Shown here piece by piece: positions 33,768 to 43,210 of a stretch of 59,483 nt of DNA. Within the stretch, counting starts at the first letter, position 1; the number at the start of each line of letters is the position of its first letter. Origin of the DNA: JAYKJB01 sp035284745 [NCBI: Candidatus Sericytochromatia bacterium]. Lineage in GTDB: Bacteria; Cyanobacteriota; Sericytochromatia; S15B-MN24. Under the pieces are notes generated by a model, which saw nothing but the letters and a program-made list of their open reading frames with translations, ran no database searches and was not told where the DNA came from. Both the position numbers and the translations under genes were made by a program. The stretch lies in NCBI GenBank assembly GCA_035284745.1, contig JAYKIL010000005.1, positions 1 through 59,483 of the forward strand, written 5' to 3'.

Positions 33768-35303
33768 TTATTCGAGCGGTCCGACTGATTCTGTGACGGC
33801 CTTGAGGAGACTGCCATCTTCAAGGAGTTGGGTCACACGCGTAATGTCGGCGCTCATCAGGCGATCCTCTTCCAGGTAGGGAACGTGCGCCCGTATCCAT
33901 TGGTGGGCTGCGGCGACGCCTTCACCGGGTGGCGTTTTGCCCCGCAAGTCTAACGCTTGCGCTGCACAGAGCAATTCAATGGCCAGAACCGTTCGCGTGT
34001 GGTCCACAACCCGCATCAATTTCCGCCCCGCAATGGTCCCCATCGAGACGTGGTCTTCTTGCCCTGCGGAGGTTGGAATAGAATCGACAGTGGCGGGATG
34101 CGCCAGCACCTTGTTTTCTGACACCAAGGCGGCGGCTGTATATTGGGCTACCATGTATCCGGAGTTCAAGCCCGCGCGTGCCACCAGAAATGCCGGTAAA
34201 CCGTTTGACAAAGCCGGATTGACCAGGCGCTCGGTGCGTCGCTCTGAGATGTTCGCCAATTCAGATACGCCAATGGCGAGAAAATCCAGTGGCAGTGCGA
34301 CAGGCTGGCCGTGGAAGTGACCGGCGGAAATGGCCGATTCCTCGTCTGGAAAAATGAGGGGATTGTCGGTGGCCGAATTGATTTCGATCTGAAAGACGCC
34401 CCGGGCATGCTCGATGGTGTCCCGCGTGGCGCCGTGGACTTGAGGAACACAGCGCAGGGAGTAGCCATCTTGCACTTGATTACAGTGTCGGTGGGATTCG
34501 ACCAACTGGGAACCGTGTAACAGGCGCTTCAAGTTTCGAGCACTGGCCTGCTGGCCGGCGTGGGGACGCAGGGCATGCACAGGGGCTTGAAAAGGCGCGT
34601 GGGAGCCCAGCAATGCCTCCACTGAGAACGCCGCAGCCACATCGGCCAATTTCGCTAACTGGTGACACTGGTCAAGCATTAAACAGCCGATCGCCGCCAT
34701 GGCTTGTGTGCCGTTGATTAATGCGAGCCCTTCCTTCGCATCCAGTACCAAGGGCGTCAGGCCCGCTGCCTCCAAGGCTTCTCGACCAGGTAAAATCATA
34801 CCCCGAAATTCCGCCAGCCCTTCCCCCATTAACACAAGTGCAAGGTGAGACAAGGGGGCCAGGTCGCCACTGGCGCCGACGGAACCTTGCGAGGGAATGT
34901 GCGGATGAACGCCGCGATTGAGCATTTCGACCAGAAGGTGCACCACAATGGGGCGGACACCAGAATAGCCCTTCACCAAGGCGTTGATCCGTAAAAGTAG
35001 CATGGCTCTCACCACTGAGGTGGGCAACGGCTCCCCCACGCCGGCCGCGTGGCTGCGAATGAGGTTGGCCTGTAATTGCGCTACTTCGTCGGGCGAGACG
35101 CGCCGATCCTTCATGAAGCCAAACCCCGTGGTGATCCCATAGACCACGCGATCCTCGCTGAGCATCTTCTCAACCGCTGCTCGCGCCTGCTGCACCGCCT
35201 CGAGGCAATGGGGCGGAATGTGGACCGGGGTGTATTGCTTGGCGACGCTGATGACATCCCAAATGCTCAGGTCGTGACCATTGGCTGCGACACGACGTTC
35301 CAT
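33768..35303 (-). CDS. hutH: Histidine ammonia-lyase
   Basis: 511 residues from ATG 35303, which overlaps the fchA stop by one base (TGATG). The longer upstream frame lies entirely within fchA and was rejected. The MIO-forming Ala-Ser-Gly is in GSVGASGDLAPLS. Other family motifs are YGITTGFG near the N-terminus and NPLIFPDEESAISAGHFHGQ. It converts histidine to urocanate and ammonia. It is clustered with ftcD and fchA, but hutU and hutI are not in the window. Confidence 0.95.
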   Translation of the reverse strand: MERRVAANGHDLSIWDVISVAKQYTPVHIPPHCLEAVQQARAAVEKMLSEDRVVYGITTGFGFMKDRRVSPDEVAQLQANLIRSHAAGVGEPLPTSVVRAMLLLRINALVKGYSGVRPIVVHLLVEMLNRGVHPHIPSQGSVGASGDLAPLSHLALVLMGEGLAEFRGMILPGREALEAAGLTPLVLDAKEGLALINGTQAMAAIGCLMLDQCHQLAKLADVAAAFSVEALLGSHAPFQAPVHALRPHAGQQASARNLKRLLHGSQLVESHRHCNQVQDGYSLRCVPQVHGATRDTIEHARGVFQIEINSATDNPLIFPDEESAISAGHFHGQPVALPLDFLAIGVSELANISERRTERLVNPALSNGLPAFLVARAGLNSGYMVAQYTAAALVSENKVLAHPATVDSIPTSAGQEDHVSMGTIAGRKLMRVVDHTRTVLAIELLCAAQALDLRGKTPPGEGVAAAHQWIRAHVPYLEEDRLMSADITRVTQLLEDGSLLKAVTESVGPLE

Positions 35304-35965
35304 CAAGCGCGGACCTCCGCGGGCGGACCTTCCAGGCCCGCGTGATGGGCGGCCGTCCACATATCGCGACGCAAGTTGGACAGCCCAGCCCAAATGCCCT
35401 CGGCTTCTGCGCGCAGCCGGGCCGTCAGGTCCGCGTCTTGAATGCTGCTGAGGTTGATGGCCACATTCAACAGGGATCCCTCCCCCCCTGCGATGGCAAG
35501 GAGAGTGGCAACGGCTGCATCTGAGCTTGCGTTGCGATTCCCGATGATGAGCATTCGTAATCCCAACCGCCCCACCGCTAAGCACGTTCGCGCCGCCTGT
35601 AACGGCGGTTCGGTGGCGCCAATAAAAGCGCTTTGCATCGCTTCGCGCCGGGTGGCTTTTGCTTGGTCCGTGTCTTTGGGTAATCCCATCGCAGCCATCA
35701 CGCCTTGATAGGCCTCTGCGTCTTCTTCGGCAGCGGCCAAGAGGCGTCGCGTCAAAACGCGGGCCTCCGCGCGCAGTGTTTCGATTTCTCCCTGATGGCT
35801 CTCATACCCTTTTTTTCCGAGCGTCAGTGCTCCCACCATCTCGCCTAAAGCCGCCGCCAGCGCGCCTGCAATGGCTGAGGCACTCCCGCCCCCAGGGATG
35901 GGTTCTTTGGACGAGAAACGACCCAACATTTCGGGGAAAGGGACGGTGGTGAATGACTCAGACAT
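35303..35965 (-). CDS. fchA: Formimidoyltetrahydrofolate cyclodeaminase
   Basis: 220 residues. The family motif PIPGGGSASAIAGALAAALG sits near residue 23, followed by MVGALTLGKKGY and GNRNASSDAAVATLLA. It converts 5-formimino-THF to 5,10-methenyl-THF plus ammonia, following the FtcD transferase step. In animals both activities are one fused FTCD protein; here they are separate genes, the start overlapping the ftcD end by eight bases. Confidence 0.93.
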   Translation of the reverse strand: MSESFTTVPFPEMLGRFSSKEPIPGGGSASAIAGALAAALGEMVGALTLGKKGYESHQGEIETLRAEARVLTRRLLAAAEEDAEAYQGVMAAMGLPKDTDQAKATRREAMQSAFIGATEPPLQAARTCLAVGRLGLRMLIIGNRNASSDAAVATLLAIAGGEGSLLNVAINLSSIQDADLTARLRAEAEGIWAGLSNLRRDMWTAAHHAGLEGPPAEVRA

Positions 35966-36869
35966 TGTTTGAACTCTGTGCGTCCCGCACCCTATTTTCC
36001 AGCACCATGTCGGCGCGGTAACCTTCTATTTGCAAATAGTAGGCCGCACTTTCCAGCAAGGCATCCTGGGGAACAAGGCCCACAATTTCCGTACTTGTCA
36101 CGCGCACCCCCCAGCGGGCCGCTTCGAAGCGGATCATCTCCACCACTCGATATAGCGGGTTTTTGCGGTAGTTGACCAGGTTCATTGACACCTGTGTACA
36201 ACCTCGTTCCTCAATCAATAAACCCATGGCCTTGACGGCTGATAAGCCGCCCGAACTGCCGCGTATTGCCTTGGCTATCTCTTGGGCGATGGCAACATCC
36301 GCTGTGTCTAAGTACACGTTGTAGGCAATCAAGGCTTCGCGTGCGCCCACAGCCGTCGCGCCCAAATGCGGGTGGGGGTGCGCGGGGCCATAATCGGGTT
36401 TCCATTCTGGCGTTTGCAGCTTGGCGGCCAGGCCCTCGAATTCGCCTTTTCGCACCTGGGCCAAATTGCGACGGTGGGGGGCGCTGGCAGCTTCTTCGTA
36501 CAAGGTCATTGGGACGCTGTATTTCTCTGCGATGTGCGCGCCCACGCGTTGGGCCAAAGCGATGCAGTCGGCCATTGTGGCACCGCTGATGGGCACAAAC
36601 GGCACGACATCGACCGCCCCCATCCGAGGATGTTCACCTTGGTGGTGCATCATATCGATGTGTTCGGCCGCCTTCGCGTAGAGCACATCAATGCCCTGAA
36701 ACAGCGCGTCCGGTGTTCCCAGAAAGGTAAGTACGGAGCGGTTATGGTCGGCGTCGCTGCTCTGGTCAAGCCAGCTGATGCCGGCAATGCCTTTGATGGC
36801 TGCGATGATGTCAGTCACGACGTCCGGGCGGCGCCCTTCGCTGATGTTGGGAATGCATTCGATGAGCAC
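35958..36869 (-). CDS. ftcD: Glutamate formimidoyltransferase
   Basis: 303 residues from GTG 36869, giving (M)LIECIPNISEG, the normal family start; GGAG lies eight bases upstream. A frame running up to 37373 has no homology there. Conserved HNRSVLTFLG and HPRMGAVDVVPFVP segments identify FTCD-N. It transfers the formimino group from formiminoglutamate to tetrahydrofolate. It is the first gene of the ftcD-fchA-hutH set. Confidence 0.94.
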   Translation of the reverse strand: MLIECIPNISEGRRPDVVTDIIAAIKGIAGISWLDQSSDADHNRSVLTFLGTPDALFQGIDVLYAKAAEHIDMMHHQGEHPRMGAVDVVPFVPISGATMADCIALAQRVGAHIAEKYSVPMTLYEEAASAPHRRNLAQVRKGEFEGLAAKLQTPEWKPDYGPAHPHPHLGATAVGAREALIAYNVYLDTADVAIAQEIAKAIRGSSGGLSAVKAMGLLIEERGCTQVSMNLVNYRKNPLYRVVEMIRFEAARWGVRVTSTEIVGLVPQDALLESAAYYLQIEGYRADMVLENRVRDAQSSNNV

Positions 36870-37008
36870 GTCATTGTCTCCAGATGCAGGCAAGTTCTGC
36901 AGGTGAAGTGTAGCAGGTGCGCGCCTGCCTCGCCATGGTGCATGGTCTTTTGGCGGGCGGGTTGCCTCGGGTTGTCCCGTTTCAATGAATGCCTCAGCGG
37001 CGCTGATT

Positions 37009-39849
37009 TCAGAAAGAACCTGCCGGTAAAATACGCACGAGATTGGCCCCGATATCCGTAAATACCAGTCGGCCATCGGGCGTGATGGTGATGCCGGCAG
37101 GGACGTACAGTGCATCTTCGCCGTCGGCTTGCGGGAAGAACTTACTACCAGGGCCGGCCACGGTGGTGATGATGCCCGCGGGGGTGATTTTTCGTACGCG
37201 CGGTGGGCGCCCCGGCAGGAGGTCGGGATCGATGGGTACCTCTTGCCATCGCAAGGGGGCCATGGCCTCCAGGTTGCGATCGCCGCCTTCGGTGACATAC
37301 AGGTTTCCCGCATTGTCGAAGGCCAACCCGAGCGGTACGGACAACATCGCTTTTTTGGCATCGCCCCCTTCATCGGCAGAAAATGCCTGGCCTCGCGCCT
37401 TTTGGGCCAAAATGTCTAACAGGGAAATGCCCGCCACCACCTCGACGGTATAGGGCCCGCCTGTGGGGCCTTGCAATTTGTAGATGCGACAACCAATGGC
37501 ATCGCCGAAGTGAATTTCACCTGCGGGGCTGATGGCAATACTGGTGGCGAGTCCTAACGAAAGTTGGGCCGGGTCGCTCACGGCGGTGCCGCTCAAGAGA
37601 CCGGGAAGCTGTTCATCAAATCCCCCACTTTGTTCGATGCCCACCAAATTTTCAATCTGCCCGGCGAGATTCAGGCGCACGACCACACCCCCATTGGGAC
37701 GCGGCCAGTGGGGCTGTCCGGTGGCGTCTAACACCAACTGCCAAGTGGCTGCAGTCGCCCCATCGACTGCGAGGCTTTGAATGGTTCCATTGGCGTCGAT
37801 GCGCCGCAGCCGCCGGTGGCCCTCATCCAGGACGTAAAGCTGTCCCTGGTGCCAAGCAATGCCCGCGGGCCTTTTGAGGCGCGCCTGCGTGGCAGGCCCC
37901 CCGTCGCCGAGGTTTTCAGCCGTGGTGGGCTCTCCCCCTACGACCACCTCCAGGTTCCGACCATCGAAACGCTTGATGCTGTTGCCGCCTTTTTCTGAGA
38001 TGTAAATGCGGTTCTGGTCGTCTACCGTGACGCTCACGGGGTTGTTGATGGCAAAGGCTTGCGTTTCACCCTGCTGAAACACCGCTTGCGTCCCGGCAAC
38101 CGGCTTCCAATCGCCGCCGAGTTTGCCTTGCCAGACCACGTTGGTGTTGATGTCGCTGACGTAAAGGTTGCCATCCGGCCCTGCGGTAACGGCACCAGGC
38201 ATTTGCGGGCCGGTGGTAAAGCGATGTGCTTCTTCCAGGCCGTTGGCACCGAGTGTTAATAGGCGCCGGTTTTTGCCCTCGCTGAGGTACAAGGTGCCGT
38301 CCGGGGTGAAACAGAGGCCACTGCCTCGTTGGGGGGTGACGTTGGGGGCCACTTGGGTGAACTGCCCTGCCTGAAAGCGCCACAGGCTGCCTGCCTCTTC
38401 TGTTTGCAGCAGCAAGACAAGCGTGCCGTCTGGATGGGTTGCCAGGGCGATAACGCTCCCCGTTGCTTCGCTGGGCAGAGCAAAGGCTTCGACCGTGCGG
38501 TCAGGGCGCACAGCGAGCAACCGGGGATTGAGAAAACTTTTGAGTGCTTCTTCACCCACCCACAGGGTGCCATCAGGGCCCACGGCCAGGCTATACGGCG
38601 TGCAGTTCATCGCCGCGGGGTCACCCGGGGGGGTGCGCCCGATTGTGCCGCTGCCCAAAAATGCTTCAGCGGTTCCGGACAGGGCCACACGGTATACCCG
38701 GTGGGCTTTCTGCGCGACGGCGTACAGCTCACCACCGGGACCCTCTGCCAGGCTGGTCATGGTGGGGACGTTGTTCTTCACGCGCCCGTGGGTCTTGTCC
38801 AGCAGCATTTCTAACGTACCATCTGGATTGAGCGCGCGAATACGGCCGACCATGGCTTCTCCTATGGCCAGGCGACCTTCGCGCAGCCACGTGAGGTGCA
38901 CAGGCCCCGCGAGCGGAACTTCGGTGGCCTGCAGGCCGCGGCCCAGGGCAGCCTGGCCGAGCAAGAGTGCCTTCACGTCTTCAATCACGCGATCGACCTT
39001 GGGTTCGCGCGTGCGCAGGCCGTCGGTGACGGTGTTGAGCAAGGTGTCGTCGTGCTTGAAGGCGGCTTTGGCGTAGGCGCGAATCACGTCCAGTTCCTGG
39101 GTGAGGCGCGCATTTTCGCTGGCGGGCAGCTTGTCGAGAATGGCTTGCTGACCGGAAACAAACTTGTTCAAGACGTAAGCGGCACCCAAGGTGGTGGTGG
39201 TGTTGATTTCCAGTGTGAAGCTGTTGCGGCCTTCGGGGGTGACGAGGGCCTGCAGTTCTCCGCCGTTCCACAGCTTAATTTTCGCCACCAGGTTGCCTGG
39301 CGGCAGTACAGCGGACAGGGTGTAATTGGCATCGGGGCCGCTGGTGGCTGTGAGGGGTTGGCCCTTGTCATTCACCAGTTGTTTGCCACTGGCGTCATAG
39401 AGCATGATGATGGCATCGGTGAGGCCGTAGACGCCCAAAGGAGCCGTCGCTTCTTGCCGCAGGCCGTAGAACTTGGTTTTCCCTATCAGTGATGCGCCAT
39501 TGTTGCTGATGATGCCACCCCCATTGTTGCTGATGAGAGTGCTGCCATTGTTGCTAAGTAGGCTGCCTGCTTGGTCACTGAGCAAGCTGCCGCCTTGTTC
39601 ACTCAGCAACGGAGCGCCGGGCTGGGCAATCAGGCTGATGCGGCCTGTGAGCGTAATTTTTTGGCCTGTTTGGGGCACTGCGCGCGTGGCGAGTTCTGCC
39701 GGGGTGTTTTTTTTGGCGTCTGCCTTGGCGGTGTTTTTTTTGGCGCTGGGCGGGGGCGGCGTTTTGCCCGCAGGAAGGGCAGTTTGGCAGCTTGCCAGAA
39801 TCAGCAGGCTGCTCATGAGGGCCCAGGAACGGGAAACGAAAGGCCGCAT
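37009..39849 (-). CDS. NHL-repeat lipoprotein with SNNG octapeptide repeats
   Basis: 946 residues. Lipobox LLILASC (C21), a Lys/Ala/Pro-rich linker, then six octapeptide units at 80-127 (SLLSNNGS, TLISNNGG, GIISNNGA). A carboxypeptidase-regulatory-like domain follows at about 130-225 (AIIMLYDASGKQLVNDKG), then a helical part (230-300). The last 640 residues form NHL/SMP-30-type propeller blades (DQNRIYISEKGGNSIKRFDG, LYVTEGGDRNLEA). This is a surface or periplasmic lipoprotein, likely ligand-binding, with no catalytic motif visible. It is transcribed as a single gene between the M16 pair and ftcD. Confidence 0.8.
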   Translation of the reverse strand: MRPFVSRSWALMSSLLILASCQTALPAGKTPPPPSAKKNTAKADAKKNTPAELATRAVPQTGQKITLTGRISLIAQPGAPLLSEQGGSLLSDQAGSLLSNNGSTLISNNGGGIISNNGASLIGKTKFYGLRQEATAPLGVYGLTDAIIMLYDASGKQLVNDKGQPLTATSGPDANYTLSAVLPPGNLVAKIKLWNGGELQALVTPEGRNSFTLEINTTTTLGAAYVLNKFVSGQQAILDKLPASENARLTQELDVIRAYAKAAFKHDDTLLNTVTDGLRTREPKVDRVIEDVKALLLGQAALGRGLQATEVPLAGPVHLTWLREGRLAIGEAMVGRIRALNPDGTLEMLLDKTHGRVKNNVPTMTSLAEGPGGELYAVAQKAHRVYRVALSGTAEAFLGSGTIGRTPPGDPAAMNCTPYSLAVGPDGTLWVGEEALKSFLNPRLLAVRPDRTVEAFALPSEATGSVIALATHPDGTLVLLLQTEEAGSLWRFQAGQFTQVAPNVTPQRGSGLCFTPDGTLYLSEGKNRRLLTLGANGLEEAHRFTTGPQMPGAVTAGPDGNLYVSDINTNVVWQGKLGGDWKPVAGTQAVFQQGETQAFAINNPVSVTVDDQNRIYISEKGGNSIKRFDGRNLEVVVGGEPTTAENLGDGGPATQARLKRPAGIAWHQGQLYVLDEGHRRLRRIDANGTIQSLAVDGATAATWQLVLDATGQPHWPRPNGGVVVRLNLAGQIENLVGIEQSGGFDEQLPGLLSGTAVSDPAQLSLGLATSIAISPAGEIHFGDAIGCRIYKLQGPTGGPYTVEVVAGISLLDILAQKARGQAFSADEGGDAKKAMLSVPLGLAFDNAGNLYVTEGGDRNLEAMAPLRWQEVPIDPDLLPGRPPRVRKITPAGIITTVAGPGSKFFPQADGEDALYVPAGITITPDGRLVFTDIGANLVRILPAGSF
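39469..39612 (-). repeat. 24-bp coding repeats of the SNNG octapeptide
   Basis: Six consecutive 24-base units within the NHL lipoprotein encode (S/T/G)(L/I)(L/I)S(N/D/E)(N/Q)(G/A)-type octapeptides. The regular hydrophobic pairs suggest a short beta-solenoid. Confidence 0.7.
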
Positions 39850-39886
39850 GCATGGGCCCTACCCGTGTTGCGCCGGTGGCTAACCT

Positions 39887-41179
39887 TTAGGCCGCGTTTT
39901 CCTCCGTGGGCAAGACTGTCGATACGACCAACTGTGCCGGGTCGAAGTGTTCCCGCAATAATGCTTCGGCCTCTGCACGGGTCAGGGCTGCCAACATGTC
40001 AGGAACGGCAAAGTAATCCGCATTGAGGAAACCGGCCTCGGTCACGTGATTGGCGATCGCCTCGGGGCTGTTCAATGTGTAGAGATAATCCCCGATCTGC
40101 TTGTGTCCGGCGCGCTCGAAATCAGCCTGCGGGATGCCATCGCGAATGAAGCATTCCAACGTCTCGTTTACGGCGTCGGTCAGGGCGGTTGGGTCGTCGG
40201 TCTCTACCCCGACAAACGAGAAACCATAACCGTCACCTGCCTCGTAGTCGTATGAAAGTGCATCGTCTACCAGGCCTTCATCCAGCAATTTCTGCTGCAA
40301 GAGCGACGAGCGCCCAAACACCAGATCCTGGATCAACCCCATCAAGAGTTCCCGGTTTAGGCGTTCCGATTCCGGCACGGGCGCCTTGTCTTTCCAGCCC
40401 AGCATCATCAATGGTCTCGTGACGGCCAAGCGAACAGTATGTGAACGCCGGGCCACGGCGACAGGCTCTTGCGGCAAAAAGCGCCGGATGGGACGAATGG
40501 GCGGGAATGACTTGCGCGCTTGGTTGTTACGAATCAGCTGCATGATCGGTTCGGCTTCAAAGGAGCCCACCACACACAGTCGCATATTGCTGGGGTGATA
40601 AAACGTCTCATAACACGCCATCAGTGCATCGCGATCGATGCGGCGAATGGATTCTACCGTGCCCGCAATGTCGATGCGCACGGGGCTTTCGCTGAACAGG
40701 TTTTCCAGCATATGCCGGTAGGCTCGCCAAAAGGGCATATCATCGTACATGCGAATTTCTTGCTCGATGATGCCCTTTTCTTTTTCGACGTTTTCCGGTG
40801 TCAGGTGGGGGCGTTGCACAAAGTCGAGCAGGGTTTCGAGGTTTTTTTCAATCAGGTCGGTGGCAGAAAAAAGGTAAGCCGTGCGCGTGTGGCTGGTGAA
40901 GGCGTTGGCTGAGGCGCCTTGGGTGGCAAACGTGTTGAAGATGTCGCCCCATTCTTCCTCAAACAGCTTGTGCTCGAGAAAATGCGCGATCCCGTCCGTG
41001 ACCCGATGTTCGGGCTCTCCTTCACGCTGAAAATGATGGTCTATGGAACCATAGCGGGTGGTAAAAATCGCGAAGGTTTTGGCGTAATCAGGCTTGGGAA
41101 CCAGTTGTACGACCAGGCCGTTGGGCAAGGTTTCTTCGTAGATGCGCTCTTGAATGGTATTGAAAACGCGGGTTTGCAC
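39887..41179 (-). CDS. M16-family zinc peptidase, active subunit
   Basis: 430 residues from GTG 41179, with GGAGG six bases upstream. The inverted zinc motif HFLEH near residue 86, with the downstream acidic residues (KLFEE), identifies an active M16 peptidase. It resembles YfmH-type proteins that pair with an inactive M16 partner; the partner lies immediately upstream with a 12-base gap. Cytoplasmic by absence of a signal. Substrate unknown. Confidence 0.87.
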   Translation of the reverse strand: MQTRVFNTIQERIYEETLPNGLVVQLVPKPDYAKTFAIFTTRYGSIDHHFQREGEPEHRVTDGIAHFLEHKLFEEEWGDIFNTFATQGASANAFTSHTRTAYLFSATDLIEKNLETLLDFVQRPHLTPENVEKEKGIIEQEIRMYDDMPFWRAYRHMLENLFSESPVRIDIAGTVESIRRIDRDALMACYETFYHPSNMRLCVVGSFEAEPIMQLIRNNQARKSFPPIRPIRRFLPQEPVAVARRSHTVRLAVTRPLMMLGWKDKAPVPESERLNRELLMGLIQDLVFGRSSLLQQKLLDEGLVDDALSYDYEAGDGYGFSFVGVETDDPTALTDAVNETLECFIRDGIPQADFERAGHKQIGDYLYTLNSPEAIANHVTEAGFLNADYFAVPDMLAALTRAEAEALLREHFDPAQLVVSTVLPTEENAA

Positions 41180-41191
41180 AGGCGGCCTCCT

Positions 41192-42499
41192 TCAGGGTGC
41201 GCAGGGGGCAGGTACGGCTTCGCTTGCTCGTGGGCGCAGGAAATACGTGGTGTCGGGTGCCAGTTTGGCCGCTACCGCTGCGATTTCAGCACACCCAATG
41301 TCGGGAAGGGCTTGCGCCAAGGCTTCCACTGGACGCTCTTGCCCCACCACAGTCGCTTCAAAGGCCAAGTTAACCAAGGCGCCGGGGCTGTCGTTGGCTT
41401 CACGATAGGTGTTGAGAAGCATGGCCCGCGTTTGCTGCAGGTTTTCCTCGGAGATGTCTCCTGCCTGCATCGCCGCAAGTTGCTCGTGAATGACCTCAAT
41501 GGCACGCGCTTCATGGGCTGCGTCGATGCCCGCTTGGATGAACAGCAAACCTTTGTGTGCGTCATAGCGGGAACTGGTGGCATAAGCCAAGCTGTCACGC
41601 TCCCGCAGGTTGGTGAACAACTTGGAGTGCGAAAAGGCTCCCAGCACGCCATTGTACATTTTCATCGCATAGTAATCCGGCGAATCAATAAGCACCGGCG
41701 TGCGCAAGCCCATGACCAACTGCCCTTGGTTGACGTCATGCGTTTCGCTCACGTGACGCGCTTCCTTCCGCGGAACGGGTTGCTGAGGGATGACCCGAGG
41801 CCGCATCACGGGCGGCTTGCGCAGGCCTTTCAGATTAAAGGTGTGCGCCAATTCTTCCTCGACGGCCTGTGGGTTCACATCTCCCACCACGAAAAGATCC
41901 ATCACACCGTGCGCGAGAAGTTGCTGATATTCCTCGTCCAGTTTTTCGGGGGTAATTTCGGGCAGATCCTCGGTACGCCCGCCTGAGAAGAAGCGGTAAG
42001 GCTCAGATGCGCACATTTCTTCCACGCAGCGAATGCGGGCATATTGCATTTTGTTATTAAACAGACCCTCGACACGCTTGCGCAGGGCTTCTTTTTCAAG
42101 GTCAACGAAAGCGGGCAGCAAGCAGCCCGATTCTCGAACGGGTTCGGTGAGAACTTGGTGAAAGAAAGCCAGACCCTCTTTCAGCAATTCTGGTTGACCC
42201 GGAATAAATTTTCCATTGGGCAAATCCATGCGAAACTGCACAATTTGCTCTTCACCCAGTTTGTAAACATCGGCATTGAGGCACGAACCGTACATCCGGT
42301 CGAGTTTTGCCTGAATGTCGCGTACGCTGGGATAGGCCGCAGTGCCTCGCGTCAAAATGTAGGGCAATAATGCGGTGCGGGTGACCCGTCCTGCTTCCAG
42401 CGGACAGCGGATGTTTAAAACCACCGTGTTGGTTTTGAATTTTTGGGTGGAGAGTACGTGCAGCCCCACGAGCGGGTGCTTGAGGGTGGTGAATCGCAT
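41192..42499 (-). CDS. M16-family peptidase-like protein, inactive partner
   Basis: 435 residues with the M16 fold text (VRDIQAKLDRMYGSCLNADV near the N-terminus, LMGLIQD-type helices replaced by VMGLRTPVL in the second half). The HxxEH zinc motif is missing at the expected place, as in YfmF-type subunits that complete an active heterodimer. It is translated just before the active subunit. An earlier start is not apparent; ATG 42499 is used. Confidence 0.83.
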   Translation of the reverse strand: MRFTTLKHPLVGLHVLSTQKFKTNTVVLNIRCPLEAGRVTRTALLPYILTRGTAAYPSVRDIQAKLDRMYGSCLNADVYKLGEEQIVQFRMDLPNGKFIPGQPELLKEGLAFFHQVLTEPVRESGCLLPAFVDLEKEALRKRVEGLFNNKMQYARIRCVEEMCASEPYRFFSGGRTEDLPEITPEKLDEEYQQLLAHGVMDLFVVGDVNPQAVEEELAHTFNLKGLRKPPVMRPRVIPQQPVPRKEARHVSETHDVNQGQLVMGLRTPVLIDSPDYYAMKMYNGVLGAFSHSKLFTNLRERDSLAYATSSRYDAHKGLLFIQAGIDAAHEARAIEVIHEQLAAMQAGDISEENLQQTRAMLLNTYREANDSPGALVNLAFEATVVGQERPVEALAQALPDIGCAEIAAVAAKLAPDTTYFLRPRASEAVPAPCAP

Positions 42500-42658
42500 C
42501 CAAGCCTGCTTTCTGTCGCCCCTTTGTCTCGGGCGCTACGCTGAGCGGGCGTTTTCGAAGCGTGCTCAGGCGTAAAGCCCCACTGTAGCAAACCTTGGCG
42601 CCTTGGGGCAAGGCGGCAGGCTTGCCCGGGGGTGCGAGATAAAAAGTCAGGGGTTGGT

Positions 42659-43075
42659 TCAGGCGGTCGCTCGCTGTTGCATCAGCAAGGTATCTACTTG
42701 CGGGCGCCTCAGGCCCGCGCGTGATACGAGCAGGTCACCGAGGCGTTGGCCCGTTTGAACCTGCACTGCCAGCAGCGTGGTCACCATCGTGGCGGTGACG
42801 ACGCCGGTCTCGAGCGCCAAGACTCCCAAGGGGCGCCGCCGCCCCGGGGGGGGGGCCATGCGGCGTTGTAATGCCACATAGTGGTCTAGCAGGGTTGGCG
42901 TGACCAAACGCAGTTCGAGCACGATCTGCCCGAACGCCTTCCGCTGTCCCTCCTCCCGACGACGATGCCAAATTCGCAGGGCACGCTCGAGGTTTTCGCC
43001 GGTGAGGACGCGTTCGCTCAGCAAGATGGTAGCCAGCAATGGTTTATGGCGGGGAAGATCGCTGTGCGGGGCCAT
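42659..43075 (-). CDS. Stand-alone MshEN-like repeat protein B
   Basis: 138 residues from ATG 43075, with GAGG nine bases upstream; TTG 43084 is in frame but nearer. Four helical repeats of about 24 residues, at roughly 12-36, 47-70, 82-105 and 111-134, follow the pattern LG-x2-L(L/V)-x5-(L/V)T-x2-L-x4-L-x-Q seen in N-terminal domains of type II/IV secretion ATPases (T2SSE_N/MshEN). Only the last repeat begins RLG. No ATPase domain follows. It is a paralog of the neighbouring gene at 43211. Possible nucleotide-second-messenger sensor or adaptor. Confidence 0.65.
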   Translation of the reverse strand: MAPHSDLPRHKPLLATILLSERVLTGENLERALRIWHRRREEGQRKAFGQIVLELRLVTPTLLDHYVALQRRMAPPPGRRRPLGVLALETGVVTATMVTTLLAVQVQTGQRLGDLLVSRAGLRRPQVDTLLMQQRATA

Positions 43076-43210
43076 GGGTTTCAACCTCAGAGCTGTTGGG
43101 GTGAGATGCCATGGTTATCGGGAAGCGGTGCGGGGAAGCCCCGTTCATTTAACAAAAAATTTACACAGCGGAAACAAAGGTCGCCTGCGTGATCCGAGCG
43201 CCCTCCCCGA

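Noticed and set aside
35304-35585. N-terminal extension of hutH
   Set aside because: The added 94 residues are the shadow of fchA; ATG 35303 gives the normal start.
36870-37373. N-terminal extension of ftcD
   Set aside because: It overlaps the NHL lipoprotein gene's 3' end and has no homology; GTG 36869 with GGAG gives the family start.
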